Shown piece by piece: positions 37,928 through 46,098 of a stretch of DNA of 64,000 nucleotides (the stretch's first letter is position 1; each line of letters opens with the position of its first letter). The position numbers and the translations under genes were made by a program. Below the pieces are notes generated by a model. It was not told the origin of the DNA and made no database searches. It saw nothing but the letters and a program-made list of their open reading frames with translations. The stretch covers positions 1,736,001 to 1,800,000 of the forward strand of contig NZ_CP070480.1 in the NCBI RefSeq assembly GCF_016924835.1. Reading direction: 5' to 3'. Source of the DNA: Rothia sp. ZJ932 (GTDB taxonomy: Bacteria; Actinomycetota; Actinomycetes; Actinomycetales; Micrococcaceae).

Positions 37928-40161
37928 TTTTCCAACCTATCGAGTGCGGTGAAGAAACCTTCACCGTTATTGACGTGACCCTGCCAAATCTCAGGAATGA
38001 AAGACGAGGTGGGGCTCAGCTCGCGCAGCTGCTTACCCAATGATGCCCAGTCAACATCGCCTTCGCCCACCTGAACGCCCTCACCGTCAACACCGGTGCC
38101 ATCCACCAGGTGCAGGTGAATGGTGCGCGGCGCCAAGAGCTCAACAGCCTCACTCAAAGGCATCTTCAAGAAGTTAGCTGCGAGCATGGTGTGTGAGATA
38201 TCCAAGCAGAGAGCAGTGTCAAAGGTATCTGCAAACTCTGCGGTGTCCTTGGGGTCCAAGAAAAGGTTATGGTACTGCTGACCGCCCATCAACCAGGGGT
38301 AAGGGGGCAAAGTCTGCGCCGCCAAACGCACGCCAGAAGTATCAAGACGCCTGAGAGCTTCACCGATACGCTCGTACTTCTCAGCACGCGCTGCAGCTGG
38401 TATGTGGGCGTCCTTAGTAAAACCGCCCATGGTGGTGACCATAATGGGATCATCATCAACAGTGAAGTAACGGGTCAGGTCACGAGTGATGTCAATAGTT
38501 CGCTGAACCTCAGCGATGGAGCGCTCCCAGATTTCCTGATCACGTGACGCCAAATCTACAAGGAAGTCCCCCGCGAAGAGGTCAGGCAGGTGGGTTGTGA
38601 ATGACATATCGAGCTTGCGATCAAAGACGTCATCGATATCGATTTCAAGGTCTTTGTAGCTGAAATGAAACTCCAAGAAATCAGGCTTAGCTTCAGAAAT
38701 GAGAGGCTTAAAGTCATGGTAGCGTACGGGCAGACCCCAGGGGCGATCAAATTTAAAGTCGCGACGGGTCACCAAGTCATCTTTAAGGTCACCCTCAAAG
38801 AAGAACGAACCAGCTTCAACGTCACGTGCCATAGTGCGCCCCACCAGCTGCGGTAGGTAGTTGGGCTGCAGACCGCGTCCGGGTGACTTCACCTCAACGT
38901 CTTCTGCCTGCACAACCTCACCCTTAGCAATAGTGCGAGTAGCAACCAGGGACTTAGCGAGGTTCACGCGGTTCATCAACTCGCCGGTTGAAACTTCACG
39001 AGGTGCTGCGGTACCGATAGATTCTTCGACCTCGCGAATCTGAGTCACCATAGCCTTGAATTCATCGGGTAACAGAGAAACAGTGTGGTCATTGCCCTCA
39101 AAGGTTTTATCAATGGTGAAGTGCTTTTCAATAATTTTCGCACCGCGAGCAACAGCAGCAATCGGAACATGGTAGCCGCGCTCGTGGCCTGAGTAGCCTA
39201 CCAGCGACTGACCAATCTCAGCCAAACGATCCATATACGCCAAGTTCACATCTTTAAAGGGCGCAGGGTAGGTTGACTGGCACTGAAGCAGAGCGTAGGA
39301 GGCACCCGCTAAACGAATCAGATTAACAGACTCACGGATTTCCTCTTCACGGCTCATGCCGGTTGATATCAGCATCGGAAGACCACGCGACGCCATGTCA
39401 CGCAGAAGCTCATGGTTAGTGAGGTCAGCAGAAGCCACCTTCAAACCCTGAACGCCGTAATCGACCAGAGCCTGCACGGAAGGGCCGTCCCAAGGAGTAC
39501 ACATGATATCCATATCATGCTGCTTCACATGGTCAAAGACCTCATACATCTGATCTACGTCGAAAGAGAAACGACGCAGTAGGTCAAGAGTATACTGCAC
39601 GCCCAAGTCTTCACCCGCTGACTTTGAACCAGCCTGACGATAGAGCGCGTCCATGTCTCGCAACTGGAACTTCACCGCATCGGCGCCGGTTTCAACAGCC
39701 AAGTCGACCAAGCGCTTTGCCAAGTCAACGTCACCCTGGTGGTTGTTACCAATCTCAGCAATGATGAATGAAGGAGAATTTTCGGTGATAGTGTGGCGAC
39801 CGATACGCAATACGTTCTGCTCATCCATAGCAATAGCAATCAGATGACCGCGCTCATCAACGAGCGGTAGCAAAGAAACACCCGTGGCAAACTCTTTTTG
39901 TAGCTCAGCGGGTTCGCTACCGAAAGCTGCTGAACGCATATTCTTATTGGCTACCTCAAGTGCTTTAGTTTCAAGAGAAGCAGTCGGATTAGCAACCAGC
40001 CAACGGCGGAAGTCACCGTCAGACAGCGCCCCCTGCAAAACACCAGACTCATTCACCAGAAAAATAATGCGCTGACCGTTGGCAGAAATCTTCTGTAGAG
40101 CAGTAAGAACAGGGTCTTCGGAAAAGACAATATAGGGGGTGGTGTTACGCTCAATAATCAC
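37918..40161 (-). CDS. CBS-NeuB-SAF-TIM barrel fusion (nonulosonic acid synthase type)
   Basis: The 747-residue protein has four parts. Residues 1-115 form a pair of CBS motifs (FLVNESGVLQGALSDGDFRRWL; LLPLVDERGHLIAIA). Residues 129-385 match NeuB, which condenses PEP with an N-acyl hexosamine: IIAEIGNNHQGD, DAVKFQ, STGMSREEEI, GYSGHE, EKHFT and DHTVSL. Residues 395-470 are an SAF/antifreeze-like domain (LVATRTIAKGEVV; SPGRGL). Residues 475-747 form a xylose-isomerase-like TIM barrel with metal-site candidates THLPD, LDISHT, HLHLVDG and FIPEIWQGH. The GTG start at 40161 has AAGGAATT upstream. A NeuA-like gene lies 14 bases away. No NeuC homologue is seen. Confidence 0.9.
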   Translation of the reverse strand: MIIERNTTPYIVFSEDPVLTALQKISANGQRIIFLVNESGVLQGALSDGDFRRWLVANPTASLETKALEVANKNMRSAAFGSEPAELQKEFATGVSLLPLVDERGHLIAIAMDEQNVLRIGRHTITENSPSFIIAEIGNNHQGDVDLAKRLVDLAVETGADAVKFQLRDMDALYRQAGSKSAGEDLGVQYTLDLLRRFSFDVDQMYEVFDHVKQHDMDIMCTPWDGPSVQALVDYGVQGLKVASADLTNHELLRDMASRGLPMLISTGMSREEEIRESVNLIRLAGASYALLQCQSTYPAPFKDVNLAYMDRLAEIGQSLVGYSGHERGYHVPIAAVARGAKIIEKHFTIDKTFEGNDHTVSLLPDEFKAMVTQIREVEESIGTAAPREVSTGELMNRVNLAKSLVATRTIAKGEVVQAEDVEVKSPGRGLQPNYLPQLVGRTMARDVEAGSFFFEGDLKDDLVTRRDFKFDRPWGLPVRYHDFKPLISEAKPDFLEFHFSYKDLEIDIDDVFDRKLDMSFTTHLPDLFAGDFLVDLASRDQEIWERSIAEVQRTIDITRDLTRYFTVDDDPIMVTTMGGFTKDAHIPAAARAEKYERIGEALRRLDTSGVRLAAQTLPPYPWLMGGQQYHNLFLDPKDTAEFADTFDTALCLDISHTMLAANFLKMPLSEAVELLAPRTIHLHLVDGTGVDGEGVQVGEGDVDWASLGKQLRELSPTSSFIPEIWQGHVNNGEGFFTALDRLEKWL

Positions 40162-40175
40162 GGGCGAATAATTCC

Positions 40176-40889
40176 TTAGTTATTGTTATCAGCATGAATC
40201 TGCTGAAGCTGGTGTTCGGCTAGAGAAAAATCGATAGGTGCGTCAATATCAACACCCTCAATTTCATCAAGCACAAAGAGTTCAATTTTACCACCAAGAC
40301 GGTTATGAAGCTGCTCGTAAATCTCGGTAGTAGTGATATACATTGAGCCGTTTTCACGATATCTAAAAGTTTCGCGGGTTAGCTCCTGGCGGCGAGGACG
40401 CGCCATTACCTCGTACTGCGCGGTCGGAGGGTTGGTTGCTGCCCAAATGAAAGGACCAATGGGTATAACGCCCACCATGGAATCTGATTCTGACTCGGCA
40501 AACTGTATGATAGCCCGCTCTAAAGTACCGGGGAGTCTTACCGGGCTGGTCGCTTGCAACAACATGACCGCGTCCGGACGCTTACCCTTTTGAGTGTAAA
40601 AATCAATAGCGTGTTCAATAACCGGTTCGGTTGCTGTTACATCTTCAGCAAGATGTTCCGGTCGCATAAAAGGAACCTCTGCACCGTATTCTTTAGCGAT
40701 ATCAGCAAGCTCAGCATCGTCTGTTGACACAAGAACATCGACTTCGTGTACGCCCTCTAAAGCGTGTTTCGCTTCAAGAGCCTGCTCAATCGTCCACGCG
40801 ACAAGAGGTTTACCTGCAATCGGTTTAAGGTTCTTCCGAGGAATACCCTTAGACCCGCCACGAACGGGAATTACACACAGTAGGCGCAT
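40176..40889 (-). CDS. CMP-sialic acid synthetase family cytidylyltransferase (NeuA-like)
   Basis: The 237-residue enzyme activates a nonulosonic acid with CTP. Motifs are VIPVRGGSKGIPRKNLKPIAGKPLVAWTI at the start, VLVSTDDAELADIA, LLQATSPVRLPG and ENGSMYITTTEI. It sits between the NeuB fusion and an unknown glycosyltransferase-like gene and shares a TGATG stop/start overlap with the latter. The sugar (Neu5Ac, legionaminic or another) cannot be told from sequence. Confidence 0.92.
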   Translation of the reverse strand: MRLLCVIPVRGGSKGIPRKNLKPIAGKPLVAWTIEQALEAKHALEGVHEVDVLVSTDDAELADIAKEYGAEVPFMRPEHLAEDVTATEPVIEHAIDFYTQKGKRPDAVMLLQATSPVRLPGTLERAIIQFAESESDSMVGVIPIGPFIWAATNPPTAQYEVMARPRRQELTRETFRYRENGSMYITTTEIYEQLHNRLGGKIELFVLDEIEGVDIDAPIDFSLAEHQLQQIHADNNN

Positions 40890-41971
40890 CAGCTCAGTCT
40901 CTCCTTGATGTACTGCGCAATTGCTTGCGCGGGTTCTTGCGAAGGAATACCCGGTGCTGGGGTGGGTTCACTCCCCCACCTATTCATACCGTATCGGTCC
41001 CAGAACTCTTCTAACCAAGCAGGCGGGTTGGGGTGATAAACCCAAGCGGGCACACCACGAATTGCAGCCTCTAATACACCGGTAGAAAAGACTGACACCA
41101 CAGGATTACTCAAATTCTTAAGAGGCTCCCGGCTTTCATCAATTTCAATACCTATTCTCGCCCACAAACGATGGGTAAGTACAGACAATTTATCTTTTTC
41201 TTGAGGGTGAGGTCGGTAACGAGCGTTATTTTCTTTGCAGAAGGTATAACCAGCTTTAGCGTAGGACGCACGCGGCAGCTCAGCCCCGTGCATCTGCCCC
41301 AGAAAAATCGGCTGCCCCGAGCTATCAGCTTTTTTCTCCCCCGTTGCCGCCTGGGCTGCATCATAAAAGAGTTGGGAACCCACTACACGGTAGTTAACGT
41401 CTGCACGGCCCGAGAGGTAAAATTTAGCGTCATCTTCGGAGAATGCTAAGAAAGTAGATTCTTTCGGCAAGGGCGGAGCATACGGAGTAATCAAACCGTG
41501 CTGAGTAACAATAAACTCTGATTGGGTCAACCTCGCAAGTCTAAAGGCAGCAGCACCGAACTTCATATAGTGACCCAGCGATAACACGCACGAGAGATCT
41601 GGCAACAGCCCCCCAAGCTCCCCCTCTGTAACGATGGTTTCTTGCCAACCATCGCCAGGTAACACATCTGAAATTCGCTCAGATGCCCACACTGCGACAT
41701 CAGAGTCTAAGTGTTTCAACGGTTTGATTAATGAACTTATAGACGTTGGAGAAGCAGAATCCAGAACTGAGAGCACCCTAGTGCTATGGTTGGGGTGAGA
41801 GTAGAGAAAACCGACAACAGGTTCAGGCTCCTCCGGTGATTCGCCATGCCCCAGCAAACCGGTAACTGCTATAGGAACATTCAAAAGTGCAGTCTTGACT
41901 TTACGAATACCGTCAGCCTGCTGCTGCCATTCACGCCACGCAGATAAATCTTCCGGAAACTTTAGGCCCAC
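40889..41971 (-). CDS. Unknown GT-B-like protein next to neuA
   Basis: I do not recognise the family firmly. The 360-residue product has no signal peptide or membrane helix. It shows FIVTQHGLITPYAPPLP, a RYRPHPQEKD segment and VSVFSTGVLEAAIRGVPAWVYHPNPP, the HP..E and STxxxEA pattern seen in capsule polysaccharide transferases and poly/sialyl-transferases of the GT-B type. Position directly upstream of neuA and overlap by 10 bases with the next gene make it the best candidate for a transferase that uses the CMP-activated sugar. That is inference from context. Confidence 0.65.
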   Translation of the reverse strand: MGLKFPEDLSAWREWQQQADGIRKVKTALLNVPIAVTGLLGHGESPEEPEPVVGFLYSHPNHSTRVLSVLDSASPTSISSLIKPLKHLDSDVAVWASERISDVLPGDGWQETIVTEGELGGLLPDLSCVLSLGHYMKFGAAAFRLARLTQSEFIVTQHGLITPYAPPLPKESTFLAFSEDDAKFYLSGRADVNYRVVGSQLFYDAAQAATGEKKADSSGQPIFLGQMHGAELPRASYAKAGYTFCKENNARYRPHPQEKDKLSVLTHRLWARIGIEIDESREPLKNLSNPVVSVFSTGVLEAAIRGVPAWVYHPNPPAWLEEFWDRYGMNRWGSEPTPAPGIPSQEPAQAIAQYIKERLS

Positions 41972-42972
41972 AATTGATCAACCCCCTGTGCTCTGTGGAA
42001 GAAAGTATGCTCAGCCACGCTACGCTTATAACCGGCTTCTCTAATTTTTTCGCTCCACTGAGGGTCTCGAACAAGCCTCTGACTTAACTCAATCAACTCA
42101 TCAAGACTTTGATAAATCAGAACTTCTTCTCCAGGCTCATAAAACTCGGCAACATCAAGGCGGTCAATGAGCTGAATGCCCTGCATACCCGGAACCTCAA
42201 AAGTGCGCATGGCTAAACCAGCCTGCAGACCGTGGATGTTGAGGGCACCGGCTGCACCGGCTTGAACTTTGTACGCTTCTGATAGAGGAATATCTCGCTC
42301 GGCAGGGATATTAGGACGCTTAATCTCCCAAGTTCGCAGTCTGTCAAATGGGTGATGAGACCATTGACGTCCATAGGCACGAACTGGGATCCCAGCCTCA
42401 GCCAGAGCCAGCACTAATTCTTCTCGGTTTTCATAGCGTGATCCCACGAACACAATCTCATTAGTGCGTTCAACTGGAAAATCCGTTAATTTCGGATTAT
42501 AAGCATTTGGCACAAAGTGAGAATTAATATTTCTCGTAGAAAAAACCTCTGCCTCAGTTCTTGCGTAGCTAAGCACAGTTGGAACATGACTCAAAAATTC
42601 ATGAGTGTAACGATGCCTACTAAAATCGTCATACAGCCATAGCATATAGGGAATTTTAGATTCGTTTACGGCTTCCCAGAATGAATCGCCTAAAGTATCA
42701 GCCTTAATAACTATAAGCTTATCAGGATTCACACTATGAAAAGTTTCAATCGCCTTTGACGTTGCGTCTTTCTCTGCTATTTTTTTGCCGTCAAATCCCA
42801 GCTTACCGGGGAGTTCATAAAAAACCTTATTGCGGAACTTTTCTTGGAATCTATCGAATGCATCATAGCGGTACACTGTGGTGTCGTACCCAACCTGATT
42901 GAAGCCGTCCGCAATCGAGTAGCAATAGCCGTGGAAAGATGGACTAATAATTAGCAGCTTTTCTTTTTTCAC
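41962..42972 (-). CDS. CgeB-like glycosyltransferase
   Basis: The 336-residue product resembles CgeB/Glyco_trans_1_2 proteins: LLIISPSFHGYCYSIADGF, PYMLWLYDDFSRHRY, NEIVFVGSRYENREELV and a C-terminal domain with LNIHGLQAGLAMRTFEVPGMQGIQLI followed by EEVLIYQSLDELIEL. It overlaps its neighbours on both sides by a few bases, within the operon. Confidence 0.82.
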   Translation of the reverse strand: MKKEKLLIISPSFHGYCYSIADGFNQVGYDTTVYRYDAFDRFQEKFRNKVFYELPGKLGFDGKKIAEKDATSKAIETFHSVNPDKLIVIKADTLGDSFWEAVNESKIPYMLWLYDDFSRHRYTHEFLSHVPTVLSYARTEAEVFSTRNINSHFVPNAYNPKLTDFPVERTNEIVFVGSRYENREELVLALAEAGIPVRAYGRQWSHHPFDRLRTWEIKRPNIPAERDIPLSEAYKVQAGAAGALNIHGLQAGLAMRTFEVPGMQGIQLIDRLDVAEFYEPGEEVLIYQSLDELIELSQRLVRDPQWSEKIREAGYKRSVAEHTFFHRAQGVDQLWA

Positions 42973-43880
42973 GCGTTACGCACTCCTTCCATAATTATTC
43001 CGATTTCCTGGTCTTTAATCGCTCCAGGGGATACTACATTGTTCCGCATGCTCCTCATGACGTTAAAAATATAATTACAATAAGTGACAATCTTTAGAGA
43101 AAACTCTAAGTTATGTAGCTTATCCCATTTTTTTGCGTATTTGAATCTAGAGTTTACCACCCATTGTCGACGCTGTATACTATTACCGCTGGAAGCTCCA
43201 CCAGCATGCTTCACTACTAAATCACCAGAAAAAACCCTTTGAATGCCCGCTCGCTTTAATCGTAATTGGAGATCGACTTCCTCGCTATTCATAAAGTAAC
43301 GCTCATCCATGCCCCCAATTTTTCGATAAGTATCGACCTGCATAATCATGCAAGCCCCCATCAACCAGTCAGTAACGACAGTTGCACCGGTAACGCACCT
43401 TAGATCATGACCAACCATTCTATGCCAAAAATTAGTGTGTTTAAACCGTGCCAATGGTGTTAGCCATTCCCAAGCAATGTGGAAGGTGGTAGGAAACCTA
43501 CGACCTACATACTGGCTTTTCCCATCATGACCGATAATCTCAGGGGCAAGGAGTACATCCCCCAAGCTCTCAGCTTTTTTTAGAGCTTCCTCGATAAAAT
43601 TATCCTGCACGGATAAATCAGAGTTAAGAATGAACAACCATTTACCTTGAGCAATATCAACCCCCGAGTTGACATTAGCACCAAATCCACCATTTTCATC
43701 ACGATAGACTACAGTCACACCAGAGTTCTCGGGAAACCGAGTAGGCGAACAGTCATCAGCCACAATTATTTCAATATCACTATAAACAGTCTGGTCTTTT
43801 AACTGCTTTATCAAAGAAATTGTATCTGATGGATCCCCATAGAAAGGAATCACCACTGAAGCTACAGGACCATTATTCAC
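42969..43880 (-). CDS. Family 2 glycosyltransferase (rhamnosyltransferase-like)
   Basis: The 303-residue product has GT2 features: ASVVIPFYGDPSDTISLI, EIIVADDCSPTRFP, GGFGANVNSGV, LFILNSDLSV with the Asp of the DXD-like site, and GGMDERYFMNSEEVDLQLRL. The last motif (EEVDL) is common in rhamnosyltransferases, which fits the Rml genes in the locus, though specificity is inferred. Stop/start overlap with the CgeB-like gene downstream is 4 bases. Confidence 0.87.
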   Translation of the reverse strand: MNNGPVASVVIPFYGDPSDTISLIKQLKDQTVYSDIEIIVADDCSPTRFPENSGVTVVYRDENGGFGANVNSGVDIAQGKWLFILNSDLSVQDNFIEEALKKAESLGDVLLAPEIIGHDGKSQYVGRRFPTTFHIAWEWLTPLARFKHTNFWHRMVGHDLRCVTGATVVTDWLMGACMIMQVDTYRKIGGMDERYFMNSEEVDLQLRLKRAGIQRVFSGDLVVKHAGGASSGNSIQRRQWVVNSRFKYAKKWDKLHNLEFSLKIVTYCNYIFNVMRSMRNNVVSPGAIKDQEIGIIMEGVRNA

Positions 43881-44014
43881 TCTTACTCCCTAGTAAATTA
43901 TTCATATATTGACAATCAAATTTTATAGACTCCATCAAAAAATAATTTAAAAATGCATCACTTAAAAACCTAAATGTACTGAAAATAAAAATAAATATTA
44001 ATACTATTCAATTT

Positions 44015-44911
44015 CTAGAGTTTGAAAATTTCACGAGCTGGCAGCTTATTCAACAGGCAATATATTAATGCCCCGTAGAGCCTGCCACTCGTCCAGGCAA
44101 GACCCTCAAGCTCTATTTTTAATTTCTCCGAATCACTCATATTCTTAAAAAATGAGATTATAGACCAGACTTGTTTACGTACTAACATTTTAAATCCGGG
44201 GACGGTTTCCCCAAGCTCTGATCTAAAATTGCAGGCTAACTGAACTGAGGTACGCCCGTAATTAAATTTTTGTTTGAACGCTGAAACATGACTATCTCGC
44301 TGTCGATATAAAATTACAGGCTCAGGGAACCATTCAAACTGCGCTCCTTTGGCATAAAGTCGAAGGGCGAAATCAACCTCATCATGCCCTCCTTGATATG
44401 ACTCATCAAACCCGCCAACTTTTTCAAACCAGCTTTTTTTAAATCCCATTGCAGCGCCCAACGCGTAGGGTTTATTATGAGGAGTATGTGGAGCAAAAGT
44501 CACACTAGCCCCAGGACTGTAAGAATTCCTACTTGCATTATAGGTGTAGTACACATAGCCAGCCCCAGCAAAATCAGCTACTTCAAGAATACGTACAAAC
44601 TGGTTGACAGCCGCAGGTAAGAGCAAATCATCAGCATCAAAGATAAAAATATTGTCTGTTCCTGCGGCACAAACTCCAGTATTACGAGCATAATTTACCC
44701 CTGACCGTTCGAGGGCATCTACTCGTTTTATATAGGAGTAAGTTATTGCAAAGCCATCAATAATAGATGGTGTTGAGTCCGTACTTCGGTTATTCACGAC
44801 CAGAACCTCCGACTCCTTTGGCAACTCTAACTGAGTCACTCTTTCAAGCTGCTCAGCGAGAAAGTTTTCAGCGTTATACGCAGGAATAACAATTGTTACT
44901 GGATAATTCAT
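44015..44911 (-). CDS. Family 2 glycosyltransferase
   Basis: The 298-residue product has VTIVIPAYNAENFLAEQLE, VLVVNNRSTDSTPSII, NYARNTGVCAAG, IFIFDADDLLLPAA (metal site) and GGFDESYQGGHDEVDFALRL. It overlaps the GT4 gene upstream by 4 bases. A 134-base A+T-rich gap separates it from the next gene in the same direction. Confidence 0.88.
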   Translation of the reverse strand: MNYPVTIVIPAYNAENFLAEQLERVTQLELPKESEVLVVNNRSTDSTPSIIDGFAITYSYIKRVDALERSGVNYARNTGVCAAGTDNIFIFDADDLLLPAAVNQFVRILEVADFAGAGYVYYTYNASRNSYSPGASVTFAPHTPHNKPYALGAAMGFKKSWFEKVGGFDESYQGGHDEVDFALRLYAKGAQFEWFPEPVILYRQRDSHVSAFKQKFNYGRTSVQLACNFRSELGETVPGFKMLVRKQVWSIISFFKNMSDSEKLKIELEGLAWTSGRLYGALIYCLLNKLPAREIFKL

Positions 44912-46098
44912 GATCCATAAACTTTCCGTACCCGTTCCCTATAAGCCTCAACACCATAAATTTTTGAGATTTGGGGAACATTCGTCTGAGCCTTAGTGGC
45001 ATACATATCAATACTCTCTATTACCTGAATGATAGATCTTGCATATGCTGATGGAGACTCCGCAATTTGCGCTGCCCACCTTGTATCAACAATCCCCTCA
45101 ATTCCAGCGTAGGTTGAGATAACTGGCACTCCAGCCAATAGAGCATCAACAGTTTTGAACTTGACTCCAGCACCTAATTTGAGGGGGACGAGCGAGGCCC
45201 ATATCCCCTGATACGCATCAGCGATCTGGTCGACGACTCCCATATATGTAACCCTGCTATCCAAAGATTCAACAAGTTTTTCCGGGGCAGGGCCTACCAA
45301 CCGGAGCGACACTTCCGGATGCGCTGACCAGACTTGGGGCATTACCTCATCGACCAGCCAACGCAGGGCATTCTCATTTTCCCAACGATACATAGACCCC
45401 ATGAAGAGAAATGTAGGCTTTTTAGTTCGATTCAGCGTCTGAATTTTACCAAAAAACTCATCATAAATGGGCGGAGTAACTACAGCTACCTTGTTAGGGA
45501 ATTTTCTCTGAGCAGACAATAAGCTTTTGTCTTTTGAGGAAAGCACAACGACCTCATCCAAAAATCGAAACATATGTTTCTCAAGAATTTTGGAAGAATA
45601 GGACTGCAATTTCCAGATGAAAGATTTTATTACATTTTCCTCTGCCATAGCCCGGCGTCCGAGCCTTTGTGAATTAACGTCATGCAGGGTCCCAACGAAC
45701 TTAGCTTTGGGATTAAACAGTCGAAAACCAGGAGCGAGCAGAGCCATAGAAGCCCACTGCAAATCAACTATATCGGCTTCCTTGATTTTTTGGAGAGCTA
45801 TAGGGCAGGATAAAACATCCATGAGAAATGAGACCCGGGGTGCCCACGATGAAAAGGGAGATAAAATAGAGTCAAGCGAGTCTACGAGCTTACTTCTCCT
45901 GGATTTACGACGCTCAACAATAATTGAATCAAAGGAGCTCTCTTTATTAACGTTGCTGTTTGCATCTTCAGCGATAATAAAAACAGAATTTTTGAGTTCA
46001 GTTAAAGAATCTGCAAGATTAAAAACAAGCTTTTCCCCCGCGTTGGCGGGGTTCACTTCTGGAAGAATTGGACTAAGAATAACAATTTTTCTCTTCAT
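44908..46098 (-). CDS. Family 4 glycosyltransferase
   Basis: The 396-residue product has the N-terminal IVILSPILPEVNPANAGEKLVFNLA, a central ADIVDLQWASMALL and a GT-B donor domain with FLFMGSMYRWENENALRWL and LVPLKLGAGVKFKTVDALLAGVPVI, similar to GT4 members with a KxGAGVKxK loop. Its start codon shares a base with the stop of the ABC transporter gene (TAATG). Confidence 0.86.
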   Translation of the reverse strand: MKRKIVILSPILPEVNPANAGEKLVFNLADSLTELKNSVFIIAEDANSNVNKESSFDSIIVERRKSRRSKLVDSLDSILSPFSSWAPRVSFLMDVLSCPIALQKIKEADIVDLQWASMALLAPGFRLFNPKAKFVGTLHDVNSQRLGRRAMAEENVIKSFIWKLQSYSSKILEKHMFRFLDEVVVLSSKDKSLLSAQRKFPNKVAVVTPPIYDEFFGKIQTLNRTKKPTFLFMGSMYRWENENALRWLVDEVMPQVWSAHPEVSLRLVGPAPEKLVESLDSRVTYMGVVDQIADAYQGIWASLVPLKLGAGVKFKTVDALLAGVPVISTYAGIEGIVDTRWAAQIAESPSAYARSIIQVIESIDMYATKAQTNVPQISKIYGVEAYRERVRKVYGS

